Source of the DNA: Epiperipatus broadwayi | Lineage: Eukaryota > Onychophora > Udeonychophora > Euonychophora > Peripatidae | DNA: 64,000 nucleotides | Assembly (NCBI GenBank): GCA_028023455.1 | Contig: JAQFVV010000027.1 | Coordinates: forward strand, 8,057,845 to 8,121,844 | Reading direction: 5' to 3' | Part shown: positions 33,353-46,359 of the stretch, in pieces | Layout: each line of letters starts with the position of its first letter | How positions within the stretch are numbered: the first letter of the stretch is position 1 | Notes under the pieces: model-generated | Database searches by the model: none | What the model was told of the DNA's origin: nothing | What the model saw: the letters and a program-made list of their open reading frames with translations, nothing else | Made by a program: the position numbers and the translations under genes

Positions 33353-35160
33353 ACATCTTTTTCATTTTTTATCTTTAAATTTGTCTCACTCTTTCTATTA
33401 TTTTTCCTGATCTTTTATCAACTTCTTACATTCCAAAAATAAATGTTCAATACTCTTCCATTTCCACATTAACGTACATTGACAGTTCCAAATCTATATT
33501 TCATTTTTACATTTTTCCCCTCTGTATTTAAAGTTCTCATCTTTGCCCCAAGTAACAACCAGTTCCCTTTAATGATGTCATAAAGTAGTTTATATTTTTA
33601 TTATTTCATATAACTCCAAACTAATTTCTTTATTCATATTCATTTTCCACAATTATATTTTTTTTCCAACTAATTTATCTATTCTCTTTTCCCACCCTTC
33701 ATAATTATGTCTCTGTGATACATTGTTTTTACATTTCCATATGTCATAGCATCGGCCGGGAGGCGAACCCGCATCAACTGTCTGCAACCAACTGCTTGCA
33801 AGGTAGCTGCGCTTATACAAATACATGGAAATAAATTATCTATCTAACTTTACATATTGTAATACCTTTGTGATTTTGTTATATTCTATGCATAATACAA
33901 TTAAAGACTGTTATTACTAACCTATTCATATATGGAATCCCTTTGAACATTTTTTATTTAATTTTTCCTATTAAAAGGTGAGTCAAGCCCATTTTCATTT
34001 GAATAGCCTAACTTGCTGTCAATAATTCTCCATTCATTGTATATCTACCTTTTTTTTTTGTATTCCATTTAAAATTTTCTGAACACTCTGATCAGGTATT
34101 ATCATCTCTTTCCCAAATATTACTACATATCTCACATTTATATGAGAAACATGCCAGATTTTTTAATCAGTTCTGTGCTATTTTTTGCATCTCCAACTAT
34201 CCAAATCATTTTTTTTTCCATTGTTCAGAGAACAATTCCTCCACTGAAGATGAATATCTTTCATTTTCTGTCCCACAGTTTTATGCTTGCCATTAATTAC
34301 TAATATCTTAAATTCTCATCCACGGAATTTTAATTTTTATCTCCTTGTTTCTACAACATTTCTCTAATAACAACTTCATATCTTCTACTACACTGTTCCT
34401 TATCAACCACTAAAAAGAGAGCCATCATATTATATATATATTTTCTAGTTTCAACAATGAAAATTTATATCCCTAGCCATAATCTTTCTATTTCAATCTT
34501 TAATTTTTTTTATTTTTGAAACAAAAAAATTAACAACCCTGTTTTGATCTGATTTTTCTGTTAACTTTCACTGATTCTATATTCTCAAATTGGTACTTAT
34601 AAAAATTGATCTTTTTTAATCATTCTTCATGGCTTCTCTACTATCTATTTCTATCCATTCTATTGTAAGCCTTTTCTAGATCCAAAAATAAAGTAAACAA
34701 TGGTGTGTTTTCCATATGAGATATTTTGATCAACTGAAGTATAATAAATAAATTACCCCTATCCTTCTTCCTGAATGAAATCCATTCTGAATCTACCTGA
34801 AGATTTTACTCTCATCCGTGCAAGTTTAAACTCCATCCATTTATATAAATATTTTGTAAGCTGTAAACATCATTACTATTGGTTTGTAGCTATGTAACAA
34901 CATAAAGTTTTTTCTTTACATAATAATTCTCATATTCTTTGTTTATCTGGAACTTTTTGTATGCATATTCTTATTTCATATATCATATCATCTTGTTCTC
35001 TAATTTTTCTTTTTTTTTTTTTTGAAGCTGCCTATAGTTATGTTCAATTTTAGATGAATCATTTGTACTTCCCCTTCTCGCAAAGATTTTATTACAAATT
35101 CATTAAATCACTCCATCTACTCTCTGTCAGAGAAATTGATAAATGGGTAGAATTCAGTAT
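33353..35160 (-). pseudogene. Non-LTR retrotransposon ORF2 relic
   Basis: Read on the minus strand from high to low coordinates: an RT block with GNLFIILQLIKIS and LFLDLEKAYNRMDRNR (about 34650-34740), then a heavily decayed middle, and a CCHC-like end with WNCQCTLMWKWKSIEHLFLEC (split: CQCTLMW, IEHLFLEC) at about 33440-33490. The RT block resembles the CR1-like copies in this window but is far more diverged. A minus-strand SINE sits at its end and another piece lies at 33730-33820 inside it. Confidence 0.65.
33730..33820 (-). repeat. tRNA-derived SINE fragment
   Basis: On the minus strand GCTACCTTGCAAGCAG, GTTGCAGACAGTTG, TGCGGGTTCGCCTCCCGG and TGCTATGACATATGG are readable: the 3' two thirds of the 26.57 kb repeat, with a good B box. 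Confidence 0.5.
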
Positions 35161-36190
35161 ACCTTTTTTTTTTTTGTAGAATAACTCACTCTGGATCTCA
35201 AAGATAATGGATTATGGCTTAACTCTACCACTTCCATTGCTCACATGTCACATGACTTGAGCAACTAACCATTTAGTTATTTTGTTATATAATTATATAA
35301 TGCTCAAACAGATGACAGGATGAAAGAAGAAAAATCAACAACTATATGATTGCCCTGAATCATTTTGTGCAACTGTTGGAATAGCAGATTCTGAAACTTA
35401 AAGTCCATAGAACATGGCTCAGATCTTGACTGTCAGTGCCCCAGTGTCACATCACCTCCTGCGTGACTAGTCATTTGGTTACAGTGTTAGTTTATTGTAT
35501 AACACTAAGACAGCCAAAAGATGAAAGAATAAAAGGCTAACAAGTAGATCAGAGGTTGTCGCCCTTTTTTTATCTAACGCCCATATTTGTACTCTTGTTA
35601 AGAGTTTAATTTCCCTACCGCCCTCCAATGTTCCCTAAATAATTTAATATAGTGCTTTTGGAAATAAATATATAAAAAGGGTTTATAACAGTATATTAGT
35701 AGATATATAGCAATACAAAATGAGTAGCAAACTTAAATCATATTGAAAGAATAAAATAAATTTACTTTATTTTTGAACTCGAAAATATTAACTGATTGAT
35801 TTAAGGCAGAGCCTCTCTGCAAAAAAATTTAAACACCTGCTGCATATCTCTAGTAACCTATGGTTTTTCTTTTAATATCTGGCAAATAACTCACCACCCA
35901 TCTGAAAGCCTTAAACACCCACTATTGGGCAATAGGAACCAGGTTGCCAATCAGTGAAGTAGATAGGTGGTTCAACATTATGTACTACTTAGTTTGGTAT
36001 AATGGTAAAATGAAAAATCCTAGAACTCAAAGTCCATGGATCATAATCTATAACTGCTAATGTTCAAATGTAACGTGGTCTAATGAATCATTCCATTATT
36101 TTACTACATAATTATATAGTGCTTAGTCGATTAAAGAAGAGGCTAATAATTATATGTAGATGGATTTCATTATTGTATACCCATGGTTTG
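35160..36190. repeat. SINE-like fragments in AT-rich sequence
   Basis: Around 35200-35290, 35370-35520 and 35990-36130 are diverged copies of the dispersed SINE-like family, marked by GTCCATAGAACATGG, AACCATTTAGTTATTTTG, and TAATGGTAAAATG. No gene. Confidence 0.4.
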
Positions 36191-36490
36191 ATCGTGTGGC
36201 AAGAGGTGGTCTTTGCTTGATCATATCCAGAGATCAAACATATATGAACTCTTAAGCAATAAATTGTTCAATTATTTACTTAATGTATGTGTATTTTGTC
36301 AGTGGATATTGAGATCAAGCTATGAATATCTGATCGTATTCATTGATGTTTTCACTCTTAATAAGCCTTACTATGTTACCAGCCTGTTAAGAATCGCTGT
36401 TCAGCAGAGACCTCAATATTGTGTGATAATAGGGTTCATAATGAACTGTCTCATTAAACGTGGTTTCTAAACTTATAAAAAGAATAAAGT
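36190..36490 (+). other. Unassigned sequence with 85-codon frame
   Basis: The first 70 bases continue a SINE-like repeat. The remainder (about 36320-36470) is less AT-rich and encodes an uninterrupted but unfamiliar hydrophobic frame. An AATAAAG follows at 36483. It could be repeat or a diverged exon; nothing decides it. Confidence 0.2.
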
Positions 36491-38155
36491 AACCTATTAA
36501 AATGAAAATCTATTGTTTCTTTATTTACATTCCAAGTTTGCTTTGTATTAAATTACACTTTGGCTGAATGCGATTGATAATTTCCATTTTTTTCCTCTTT
36601 GTTATGGTGTTTATGTTTTTCTTTCCAAGAGGTGGAGTTCTTACCTGCTTCCGAGCTAATTGGTTTTATATATATTCTCTGAACCAAAGGATACAAGGTT
36701 CAGTAACATTGTTTTTAAAATAATAATAAGTAAGACTGTGACTTTATTTTCCAAAGAATTATTTTTCTATTTAAAAAAATAATAATAATAAAACAAATTT
36801 CTAGTTTAATAAAATAAAAAGATTACTCATAGAATTTATTATTGTTATAAAAAAAATTAAAGCCCATGCCTTTTCTACTGTATACATTTTTTCTTCTTCA
36901 TATAGATCTGTCAGTGTCAGCTACGTTTGATTTATTGCAGAACGATAACCCTCTTTTAAATGTCCCCTCCCCCATTCTCACACATCTCCAATCTTCTACT
37001 TTTCTTAATAAATCTTTCTCCATACCAATAGGTAGACAAACAAAATATATATATATTTGGTAACCAAAACAAAATTACCATAATAAAAGTTAAATATTTA
37101 ATTTATTTAGAAATAAAATGTTTGTTATTACTAACATTTCTAAAATTGTTATATAAAAAAACTTAAAAAAAAAAAAACATTTAAATTATAAAAAAGTTTT
37201 TAATTAAAATTAATGAGAACCTTAAGTTTTTGTTTTGCAAAACACAATTTTTTATATATATTAGACTATGTTATTTAGTTTAAAGCGTAAATTAGGCTCA
37301 AACTGATGTCTAAGAACAACTTAAAAACAGTAGCGTTCGCAACTGCGCAGTATGGCACTAAAATGGCATATGACCTAGAGTGCAATAAGTCTGAACATTT
37401 TTGTCTACAACAAAAAGTTAACAAAGACAGTAATTGATATAATGGAAATATAGTTTTAATTTTTTATTATTTGAATAAATTACTGTATTTATAATTTTTC
37501 AAAAGTAATTCATTTTTCGCATATTATCCGTAAGTCCATGCATACCCACCCATAAGTCCATCATAAACCACCAATGGTACAAATACCATAGGTTGAACAC
37601 TTATTTATCATAAGGTTATTATTTTTATCTTTGATTCTAAGTCACTGGTTATTTTTTTTGCAGTTATAGTCTTTTCCTTCTCACGCTGAAATAAGAGCTA
37701 TCAACCGATGATTGAAAGTAGTGGAAACATATTTATAATCAGCGTATGACCAATGCTTTGCATCTGAAAAGGTTAGCAAACTAGAAAGTGGGTGCGATGT
37801 GATGTTGGACAAAGACATTTTTCTGCATAGATCATATGTCTAGAATTCTATTAATTGAAATAAACATTCCTTCCCTCTGAAATATTTTGTTATTATTAAA
37901 AACTCACCAATTTCTTCCCATCCATACCTCATTTTGAGTCTATTCTGTTAGCACTGATCTTACTTTGATCAAAACTGTTTTGCTAGTTTCAATATTCTTT
38001 GTTCATATTTTCTATGATTGTTATGAAAGCAAAAAACTAAAAATATCTACCCTCTTCATTCCTTTCACCTCTGTTTTTTCTTCCTCCTCTCTCTCATACA
38101 ATTTATTCTGTGTCTGTGGGCGTTGTTGTTTATTTTTTGCATATATCTAAATTGT
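36490..38155. other. Intergenic sequence, nothing recognised
   Basis: AT-rich, with poly-A/T tracts and a brief CpG-containing patch near 37330-37350 (GCGTTCGCAACTGCGCAG). Frames here are low-complexity. Confidence 0.35.
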
Positions 38156-38265
38156 TCTGTCTGTGTATGCTTCTGCCTGTATGTACATATTTTCTACATA
38201 TGTTTCTGTATGTATGTACACATTTTCTATGTATGTTTCTGTCTGTGTGCCCACATTTTTTAATT
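38155..38265. repeat. Short minisatellite, about three units of 33 bp
   Basis: The phrase CACATTTTCTATGTATGTTT with a following CTGTCTGTATG part is repeated about three times with variation. The overlapping frames with Cys/His/Phe repeats are products of this. Confidence 0.6.
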
Positions 38266-38589
38266 TTCCTCCGGCTGAGTAGATTTTTTTAGTTTTAATT
38301 ATTTTTTGTCTTGTAATGAAAAAAAATTGATCAGATAAAAGATTTAATAAATAAAAGTTGTTTTTGTTCGGAGTGTCCACATCACATCTTATTATTAAAT
38401 TATAATTTTTGTCATAAGAAATCTGTCTATCAACTTTGCATATTTCTTGTCCAGCATATTCATTGTATCTCTACCTAATTCAATCAGAACCCCATTTTTA
38501 CTAATCTATTTTTTTTCTTACATTGTGTTTAAGTCAGAAATTTCTGCACATAAGCTATATGCTAAGAAACCTTACTCATCAAGTTAAAT

Positions 38590-38880
38590 ATTTTCTCCCT
38601 CCAAAACTTTCTCATCATCATTTTCAACCATTACCAATTCACTGCATAATGGTTTCTCCAAGTCTAGCCTCTACATCACACCAGCTAATGTTATTTCATC
38701 CATTCACCTCACATACGATCTTTCTCTAGGTCTTTTACAATCTCTTGGGATCCACTTTAAGATTTCTACTGTCTATCTACTATCATCTCTTCTAGAAGTG
38801 TGTCCAGACTGGCTCCACTTCAGTCTCTTAATTATTTCAATGATATCAGTAATACCTGTTTGTTCATCCAATTGTTACTC
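38590..38880 (-). pseudogene. RTE-like ORF2 C-terminal fragment
   Basis: Minus strand shows IPRDCKRPRERSYVRWMDE-like codons (with changes) and the TGATGATGAGAA tail at 38605. Homologous to 27255-27860. The frame at 38523-38729 is a shadow. Confidence 0.6.
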
Positions 38881-38929
38881 TTAACATACATCTATCCACA
38901 TATCATCGAGTACTTCTTATTCCTTATTA

Positions 38930-39430
38930 TTCAATTATTTTTTTAGACCCGTTTTTTTCTTCCTATCTCATTTTAACAAAAATATTGATAGTTTGATTAT
39001 TGTGTCTTCATATTCCCCAATTTCATTATAAAGACCTAAACAACAACAAAAAAAAAATCTTAAAATCTCTACCTTTTTTACCCTATTTTATCTTTAAATT
39101 TCTTTCACTCTCCATGCAGTTTATTCTGATTCTCTTTCACCACCCTTCCTACACTCCAAAAATAAAGATTCAGCACTTTCTCCAATCTCCACATTAACTG
39201 CATCTACAATTTCATATCCTTATTCCATTTTTATTTTCTTTCTCTTAGTATCTAAAACTTTTATCTTTGCACCAGACAACATTAAACTTTCTTTAATATT
39301 ATCATATGTCATTTTATATTTCATATTCGTTTTTCACAACTATTTTCTTTAACTTATCTATCCTAATTTTCTCATTCATCACAATTATATTCCTGTAATA
39401 CAATCTCTGGACATCCCATTTCTTATATTA
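38930..39430 (-). pseudogene. Non-LTR ORF2 C-terminal fragment
   Basis: Corresponds to the low-coordinate end of the relic at 33353-35160: the same IESLFLEC-type knuckle with poorly kept Cys residues, and the upstream IKESLMLSGAKIKVL part at 39240-39300. A second, shorter copy of that family. Confidence 0.5.
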
Positions 39431-39949
39431 AGAAATGGAAATAAATTGTCTTAATTTTGCATATTGTAAAATATTTCTTGTTCAAGCTATTGCACTGCCA
39501 TCTGGCAATCATTAATTGTTCGTGTTTACAGAATTGAGTGAAATAAAGAGAAAGTAACCATTTTGGGTAAATGCTTATTGGAGTTAATGAGCAATCGTGG
39601 TGCTTAATTTTGGTGATTCTAATTCTTGCAATATGTGAATTTGCATTATTTCAATTATTAGATGTCAAAATAACATCATAAATTCCATTTTATATCTAAA
39701 CCCATTCTTGGCTTTCTCCTTCTGTTGCTCGTTGCAAATTAATTCCAAAGCTTTTAGATTTCACAAATAATACTTGGAATGTTAAAACTACTGACAATTT
39801 AGCAAAGATCTATTATTGGAGGTGAATATTAAAAGATTAGATATTCCAGATCTCTGTTAAACAGAGTGAATAGTTGTGAGATGAAAAACGAAAGAGGCAT
39901 TTATTAATCTAATCGTGAAAATATGTTAAAAAAGAGATATATATAGTGC

Positions 39950-40275
39950 CTGTGTAATGCAAATGAACTTTCATGGACCCTCACCTGTTTTCAAAGCAAT
40001 TCACAAATCTTCTTGATTAACCGAACCAAACGCCTTGATCAAATGGATAAAAACCAATTTATAAATTATCCTTTTTACAATATTTTTTTTTCTTCGTATT
40101 TGCTTTGTGATTACACCTATCTCTTTAGTACTTCTTGATTCTCTGAACCCACATGGAGTTTCTGTTAATCACTCATTTATGACTAGAAGCAGTATATTCA
40201 ATAAAATTCTTAAAAAGTATTTCGGCTGTAGTGAATAACAGTGATAATCCATGGTAGTTGCTCTAGTCATTTCTA
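39950..40275 (-). pseudogene. Reverse transcriptase fragment of another non-LTR family
   Basis: On the minus strand, NYHGLSLLFTTAEILFK (about 40200-40255) is the block that usually reads NYRGISLLSTTGKI, and LIKAFGSVNQEDL (about 40005-40042) is the first-Asp palm block, here with Ile/Gly changes. The order is right for an RT, about 180 bases apart. No other part is kept. Confidence 0.6.
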
Positions 40276-40289
40276 TTTATTTATTTTTT

Positions 40290-41210
40290 ATAAATTAAAA
40301 CCGTAGAAACACTTCTAAAGTCAAACAGCATAACTTTATTGATTCAAAACATTCCAATAATTTTGAAACTAATATCCTGGCGAGACTCACAACCTTTTCA
40401 TTTTTAAAATTACGCAACATTATTAAGATGGATATATATGAACTCAAATATAAAAGGAGTTGCAAAACATCTGGATTTTGTATCATTATTTAAAAGTTGA
40501 TCAAAATATTTTCTCCATTAATTCATATGACCACCATTCTTATTTTTAAAAAAGACATCTATTGATCTGATAGGTCTACGCTATCATTTTCATGTGGATA
40601 TTAGATCTATGCTATCATTTTCTTGCCCAGATATTACTTTAAGTGTAATATAAAAAAAACACATCCAAAATGAATCTATATATTTTTTCCATTTTATTTT
40701 CATCTGTGCATCTCTTAACCTCAACTTATTGCAACTGTCCACCAACATAGAAACAGATTGCCCTCTCTCATTATGCATGTATTTAATGAACAACATTTGT
40801 TCACTAAGTAAACTAAAGATATCAAGTATCTTAATTTCCATATCTATGTTGAGAACATAAATTCCTCTCCTTTACACCACTTTCATGCAAAGAAGGGACT
40901 CATTTCTGTTCAGTGTAACACTTTGTGGAAGGATAAATAATAATTGGCCTGCGTGGATATTTTTATGTTTTTTTTTTAAAATCAGTGCATCTTTCATCTG
41001 AACTCCACCACATCATCTCTCAACATTACCATATTGTGACTATCAACCAGGCCAGAAAGTCAGGTCACCCTCTCCTAAATGTTTTGAGAACAACCTTCAA
41101 TCATCAGACATGTTAGATATCAAGCAACAGAAATTTCATGCTGGGTCAATAGCTCAGTGTCTTTTGTTACACTGCACTAACATTAGGTGGGGCTAGTGTC
41201 TATCAATTTA
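40290..41210. other. Intergenic sequence, nothing recognised
   Basis: Two minus-strand frames (40295-40486, 40590-40841) carry no motif. Some CATCTC-rich sequence at 40995-41040 foreshadows the minisatellite that follows. Confidence 0.3.
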
Positions 41211-41274
41211 GCATTATGTGGAAGTGGGAACAAACATTGCACTATACGTATGTTTTTTTTTATCAAATTTTTGT

Positions 41275-42170
41275 TTTTTTAGCAGAGCCTTTCTTATCTC
41301 AACTTTACTATATCACAATCATCTCTTTATCAGTTCTACCATCTCATCTGATCAATATGTCACAGCATCTTATTTTAACTCTAGCATATCACAAACATTT
41401 TATCTCAACTCAACCTTATGACAACCCCATCTCAATCCACCATATCAGTACTATCTCACCTCCATATATCACAGTCATCTCACCATATATCTATCTCATC
41501 CAGTTTCTCTATATCATCCCAATTTCACTATATCACAACCATCTCAGCTCTACCATGTTATATTCATCTGATCTCAATTATATCATCATCCCAATTCTAC
41601 CATAACATACATCTCAACTCTACTATATCACATTTATCTCAATTCCACCATATCACTAACCTCTATCATATCACATTCATCTCACCTCAATTTCATTATA
41701 TCACTACTATCTCAACCTATCTCATCTCCATTGTATCATAATGTCATCTCAACTTATCATATCACACCTATCTCATCTCAATTCTACCACATTACTACCA
41801 TCTCAAATCCATCATATCATTACTATCTCATTTTCATTGTATTGTAATTTAATGTCATCTCAACTTACCATATCACATTTATCTCATCTCAATTCCACAA
41901 TATTATTACCATCTTAACTCCATATCAGAACTATTTCACCTCTACTCTATCATATTTATCTTAATTCCATTGTATCATATTCACTTATCTCTATTCACCA
42001 TGTCACTACCATCTCAACTCCACCATATCACAACCATCACATTTCAACCCTACCATAACATATTCATCTCATTATAATTCCACTATATTTTTACCATCTC
42101 AAATCCACTGTATCACAACTATTTCATCTTAATATCACCATATCACAACCATCTGCCAGTAGGGAAACTT
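41275..42170. repeat. Degenerate minisatellite, CATCTCAA/TATCAC type
   Basis: Roughly thirty variable units of about 25-40 bp, built from ACCATATCACA, CATCTCAACT and TCTCAATTCCAC words, follow one another. Unit length and order vary, so it is an old, slipping array. The plus-strand frames here (41216-41741) translate the repeat and are not genes. Confidence 0.8.
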
Positions 42171-42584
42171 GGATCATTATCTCACTTTACATGCATTTTG
42201 TGAAAAGCTTTTGCTCATCCATGAACTAGCGATATCAAGCACCTGCATCTGCACACCTTTGATAACAGCTCAATACTCCTTCAAAACCTCTTATGCAAGT
42301 AGCTATTACTTTAATCCACTTTCAGCACCTTGTTAGAGAAGGACTAATCATTGCAATGCTGAAATGTTTTTAATTTTTTTTACCACTGCGTTCCTCATCC
42401 CAACTTTATGAAGTCACAATTGACCTGCACAGAAATGTAGACCATCCTCTATTATTATGTATGCATTTTGCAAACATCCTTTGTTTATCAGATAAACTAG
42501 AAATATCAAAAACCTTAATTTTGATGCCTGATCACCATTCCATCTCTCTCACATATTTATAAATAAATAAAATAATCAATTAAC

Positions 42585-42715
42585 GTTATAGCTTGGGAGT
42601 TTATAAGAAATTCAAACCCAGAAGTGACAGAGCTGGAATCGATCTGATGATTTATTTTCCAGAGTCTAGTGCTAACTACTGCCTTAAATCGTGCAGGGAA
42701 TACACAATTGTACTT
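42585..42715 (-). repeat. SINE-like fragment
   Basis: GCTTGGGAGTTTATAAGAA, AACCCAGAAGTGACAG, CGATCTGATG and CAGAGTCTAGTG words match the dispersed SINE-like family; the tRNA-like head is on the minus strand. Confidence 0.5.
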
Positions 42716-42951
42716 TTAATTTGGAATGATTATCTTCTCATTTTTCTAAAGTGTAATCTTTAATTGTTTATGTCTTGAATTATTCTCATATATATCCATG
42801 TTCATGCATAATCAGTACACCATCTGTTCTGCTATCAGTGAATAAAATTGCTCTTCATTGTCTCTAATATATAGGGTATATGAGTATAGACTTTCACACA
42901 ACTCACTACTCATAATACTGATACACTTGAACACATGTTGAAAAGATAAAT

Positions 42952-43006
42952 AATCACCAATATACATATTTCATGCTAAACCAGCAATCATCAGTTGGTC
43001 CAGATT
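42952..43006 (-). ncRNA. Hammerhead ribozyme motif, family B, intact core
   Basis: Minus strand: AAUC-UGG-ACCAA, CUGAUGA, UGCU-GGUUU-AGCA, GAAA, UAUGUAU, A, UUGGU-GAUU. All pairs of the 31643 motif are kept and the helix III loop differs by a base (AUGU for ACGU). Confidence 0.75.
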
Positions 43007-43425
43007 ACCATCTTTACACATATATATGCTATAAGTGTTCAGATATATTATATTAACCAATCCTCATACTTTAATGGACAGGCTTCAATCTACTCCACAC
43101 TCCAACTCTTCAACCATCCATCCATTTGAAAATCTGATGATGGAATGCTCAAAGGCCACCCTGAGGCCGAGATTCTTGTCACACCCATGTTGACCTAAGG
43201 TCAATCTGACCCCTCATATACAGGACATAATCCATTTAATACATATACAAGGGATGGGCAGACATCTCTACTTATGTAATAACTGAAACACACAGGCTTA
43301 TTATATACCTGTGTCTATATATGTAATATATAGGGTATATGAGCACAGACTTTCACACAACTCACCACTCTCCACACTATCTCATAACACTGATACACTT
43401 GAAAACACATGTTGAAAAGATAAAT

Positions 43426-43450
43426 AATCACCAATATACATATTTCATGC
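43426..43450 (-). ncRNA. Half of a hammerhead motif, family B
   Basis: Only the 3' half (GCAUGAAAUAUGUAUAUUGGUGAUU in parts: GAAA, helix III, UUGGU, GAUU) remains before the strand switch at 43450. Confidence 0.5.
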
Positions 43451-43478
43451 ACTTATAGCATATATGTGTAGAGATGGT

Positions 43479-43533
43479 AATCTGGACCAACTGATGATTG
43501 CTGTTTTAGCATGAAATATGTATATTGGTGATT
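43479..43533 (+). ncRNA. Hammerhead ribozyme motif, family B, intact core
   Basis: AAUC-UGG-ACCAA, CUGAUGA (43491-43497), UGCU-GUUUU-AGCA, GAAA (43513-43516), UAUGUAU, A, UUGGU-GAUU. Stem II loop differs from the other copies while the stem is kept. Confidence 0.75.
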
Positions 43534-43689
43534 ATTTATCTTTTCAACATATGTGTTCAAGTGTATTAGTGTTATGAGATAGTGTGGAGAGTGGTGAGTT
43601 GTGTGAAAGTCTGTGTTCATATACCCTATATATTACATATATAGACACAGGTATATAATAAGCCTGTGTGTTTCAGTTATTATCTCTAA

Positions 43690-45345
43690 GAATAAGTCAG
43701 ACCTTCCAGTTTGTGTAGTTTTGGTTTAAATTTTTAGACCGACAGATTGTGAAATGTAAGATTTTTGTTTATCTTATTTAGGACATTAACATCAGAATTT
43801 GAAAGGGTATGAAATATAATCTGTATTAACTAGATTAATATACTAAAGATAGAATTTAGTGAACTGAATTACAGCTTATTGTAATTTCATTTTAAGAAAT
43901 GAATTAAACTAAATCCCTTTTACTTATTTTTTTTTATTTTGTTTTGTTTCTAGAATTTTGTCCATCTCTAAGTTTCTTATTCTTAAACCAATTTGGATTA
44001 AAATCTATTATCTGAAGCACTTTGTGTGTGCATGCGGTGCGCGTGTTATTTAAAGTGGTTCCGTGAAAAATTAATAAACATTATTTTTAGTTTTCTGAAA
44101 ACAAGTTTAATTTATGTCAACAATAATATTCACCTATTCTTACCTTGGGGGATCACAGTCGATTTGTGTAATTATTTATCAGAAAAATGAGCACATTTTT
44201 GTTTTGTTTTTTTGATCCCAGTATTTATTTATTTTTTTTTGCTTCAAAAGAAAAAGGTTTATATTTTTTTTATTTTAAAAACATGTTTATTTCACTATAA
44301 ACTTTGAACAATGTTGAGTTATATGTCAGTAACTATGTATTATCATTTAACATAGTACATTAAATAAAGCCATAATATATTCTGTTCCTTGACATTATTT
44401 TTCTTGCATATCTCATCGGTGTTTTATTTTATTAGATGACAGGACTATCAATAATGATTATGTGGTAGTGAGCTCATATTTTGTTTGGGTCATAAAGGAA
44501 CCCATGTATTAAAAAATTTTTGTGGACACATTTTAATTCATAGTTGTTGTTTTTTGGTATGTATTTAAGGGCTCTCTAAAATTGTCAAATGTTAAACAGA
44601 ATAAGATCGTTTGCTTTGAAATATTTGTTTGCATCTTAGTAGCCACACAGATCTTAGCAAATACAATGTAGCTGTTATTATTTCTTACCCATCAGGAATC
44701 TTGAAGTCAATATCTTGTGTATGGGGCTTTGGAGAGTATTAGATTTGATCTTATGTTATTGATGAAAGGACAACAATTACTAATGTGTAAAAAAAAAAAG
44801 TTATTTTAACCCACATAACTTACACATTTGTCAAACAATCATTTATAAGATTTGATGAAGTAAACTGTAGTCGAGAAACTACCATAAATGAATTTAATGC
44901 CAGTATGTGTCAATGGTTCATCCAACAACATATTCTAGTATTTTTTTTTTTAGGTAGATGGATTTCCAATTGGTATCATAATTAGATTTTGGGATGCAAC
45001 ATTCTTGATAGTATTGTGTGTTGAATTATTTGAGGTCTGATAATTTGATATCTGGTATCAAAATAAACTAGTCCCCATCTTACCAAGTATGATATTTTCC
45101 CTAATTTTACCAAATCAGGTAGCGGATTAGTTAGAATCATTGATGTCAAATATGGAGTCAGTACATATTCTGTTTAATGACTTGCTTTTATAAATTGATT
45201 AAAAACTTAATATCAATTGGTACAAAACTATTGTTTATGTTAGTGTCCTTAGTGAATTGAGATTGTTAATTGTTATTGATATTGTCTAAGTGTTGGCATC
45301 TTTATATTTATAAACCTATCTAGTTTTGAATATTATTAGTTTATT
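43690..45345. other. Intergenic sequence, nothing recognised
   Basis: AT-rich with several T-runs; no protein-like frame and no repeat shared with the rest of the window that I can see. Confidence 0.35.
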
Positions 45346-45349
45346 TAAA

Positions 45350-46330
45350 TAATACATAGTTGCAGTGAAATTTGAAAGTTACAATTGATCATTTGTTAAT
45401 CTGCTTTCAGAACAGGTTATATTTGCCTGTTTAATGAATTTTATTTAAACTTCTTTGAATTAATAATCTCACTCTATATCATCTACTTGTAATATTTAAT
45501 GTCTATATAAACATACTGGACCATAGATAAAGATTGGGAATTTCACTTTTGTAGTAAAAGGTTGCCTTGACAACAGATTGAGTTTGTTGATTGTTATTGA
45601 TATTGATATTAAGTCTTAACCATTTTCATTTATTTACATCTGTAAATCTACCTTTCTTGAGCATCTAAGTAATACATAGCTTCAGTGAAATTTGGAAGTT
45701 GTAATTGACTATTTGTTAGTCTGCTTTCAGAACAGGTTATATTTGCCTGTTTAATGAAGTTTATTTCAACTTCTTTGAATTAATAATTTCACTCTCTTCA
45801 GTCAAATAGCAATCTTTAGTGTCTGCATGAAGGTTTGTGATGATGGTATTTTAGATGTAATAATATGTTGGATTATTTCCATCATTTATCATTAAATGTT
45901 GAATATCTAGAAAAATTTTAAACTTTTCCAAATAATAATAACACATGAGTTAGTAGATAACACAGGTTAGAAACCTAATTTGCCTGCTATTATTAACAGT
46001 TGTTTGTATTTGGAAAGATTTAAATAAAGTTTAAAAATTTCTAGATATTCAACATTTAATGATAGAAATAATCCAACATTTGCAATCTTTAGTTATATAA
46101 ACATATTGGACCATAGATAAAGAGGCTGTATGCACCTTTGTTGTAAAAAAAAATGTTACCCTGACAACAGACTGTTGAACCTTTATTGTAAAAAAATGTT
46201 TCCTTGACGACAGACTGAGATTGTTATTGGTATTGGTATTGTTTAAGTGTTAACTGCTTTTAAATATTTAGTGTTAACTGCTTTTAAATATTTAGTGTTA
46301 TTGTGTATTTATAGTTTGCAGTAGCTTTTA
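45350..46330 (+). repeat. Repeat C duplicated head to tail
   Basis: CTGCTTTCAGAACAGGTTAT at 45401 recurs at 45721, so about 320 bp is repeated with substitutions. Partial extra copies of the AACATATTGGACCATAG and CCTTGACAACAGACTG parts follow at 46090-46215, and a 24-bp GTGTTAACTGCTTTTAAATA duplication at 46248-46296. The element also appears at 6.5 kb and reversed at 13.6 kb. Class unknown. Confidence 0.6.
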
Positions 46331-46359
46331 ACAAAAACAAATGGAATGTCCTTAAAAAA

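Larger units (their letters stand above)
42865..43683. mobile_element. Family B hammerhead array: tandem then inverted
   Basis: TAATATATAGGGTATATGAG at 42865 recurs at 43324, giving a minus-oriented head-to-tail repeat of about 460 bp. The second unit breaks off within its ribozyme (43450) and turns into a plus-oriented copy that runs back to 43683 (CTGTGTGTTTCAGTTAT). Bases 43283-43450 and 43490-43683 are thus close inverted repeats. Two full ribozyme motifs and one half are present. Confidence 0.8.

Noticed and set aside
36213-36470. 85-codon frame as a host gene
   Set aside because: The first part is SINE-like and the rest has no recognised domain; kept only as unassigned.
38110-38380. 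Cys- and Tyr-repeat frames on both strands
   Set aside because: They arise from a three-unit minisatellite.
41216-41741. Three overlapping open frames of 67-129 codons
   Set aside because: They translate the degenerate minisatellite in several frames; the Ser/His/Ile-rich products are a by-product of the repeat.
43140-43180. CTGATGATGGAATG followed by a GGCC/GGCC hairpin in the family B spacer
   Set aside because: It begins like a hammerhead core, but GAGA stands where GAAA is needed and no helix I or cleavage triplet fits.
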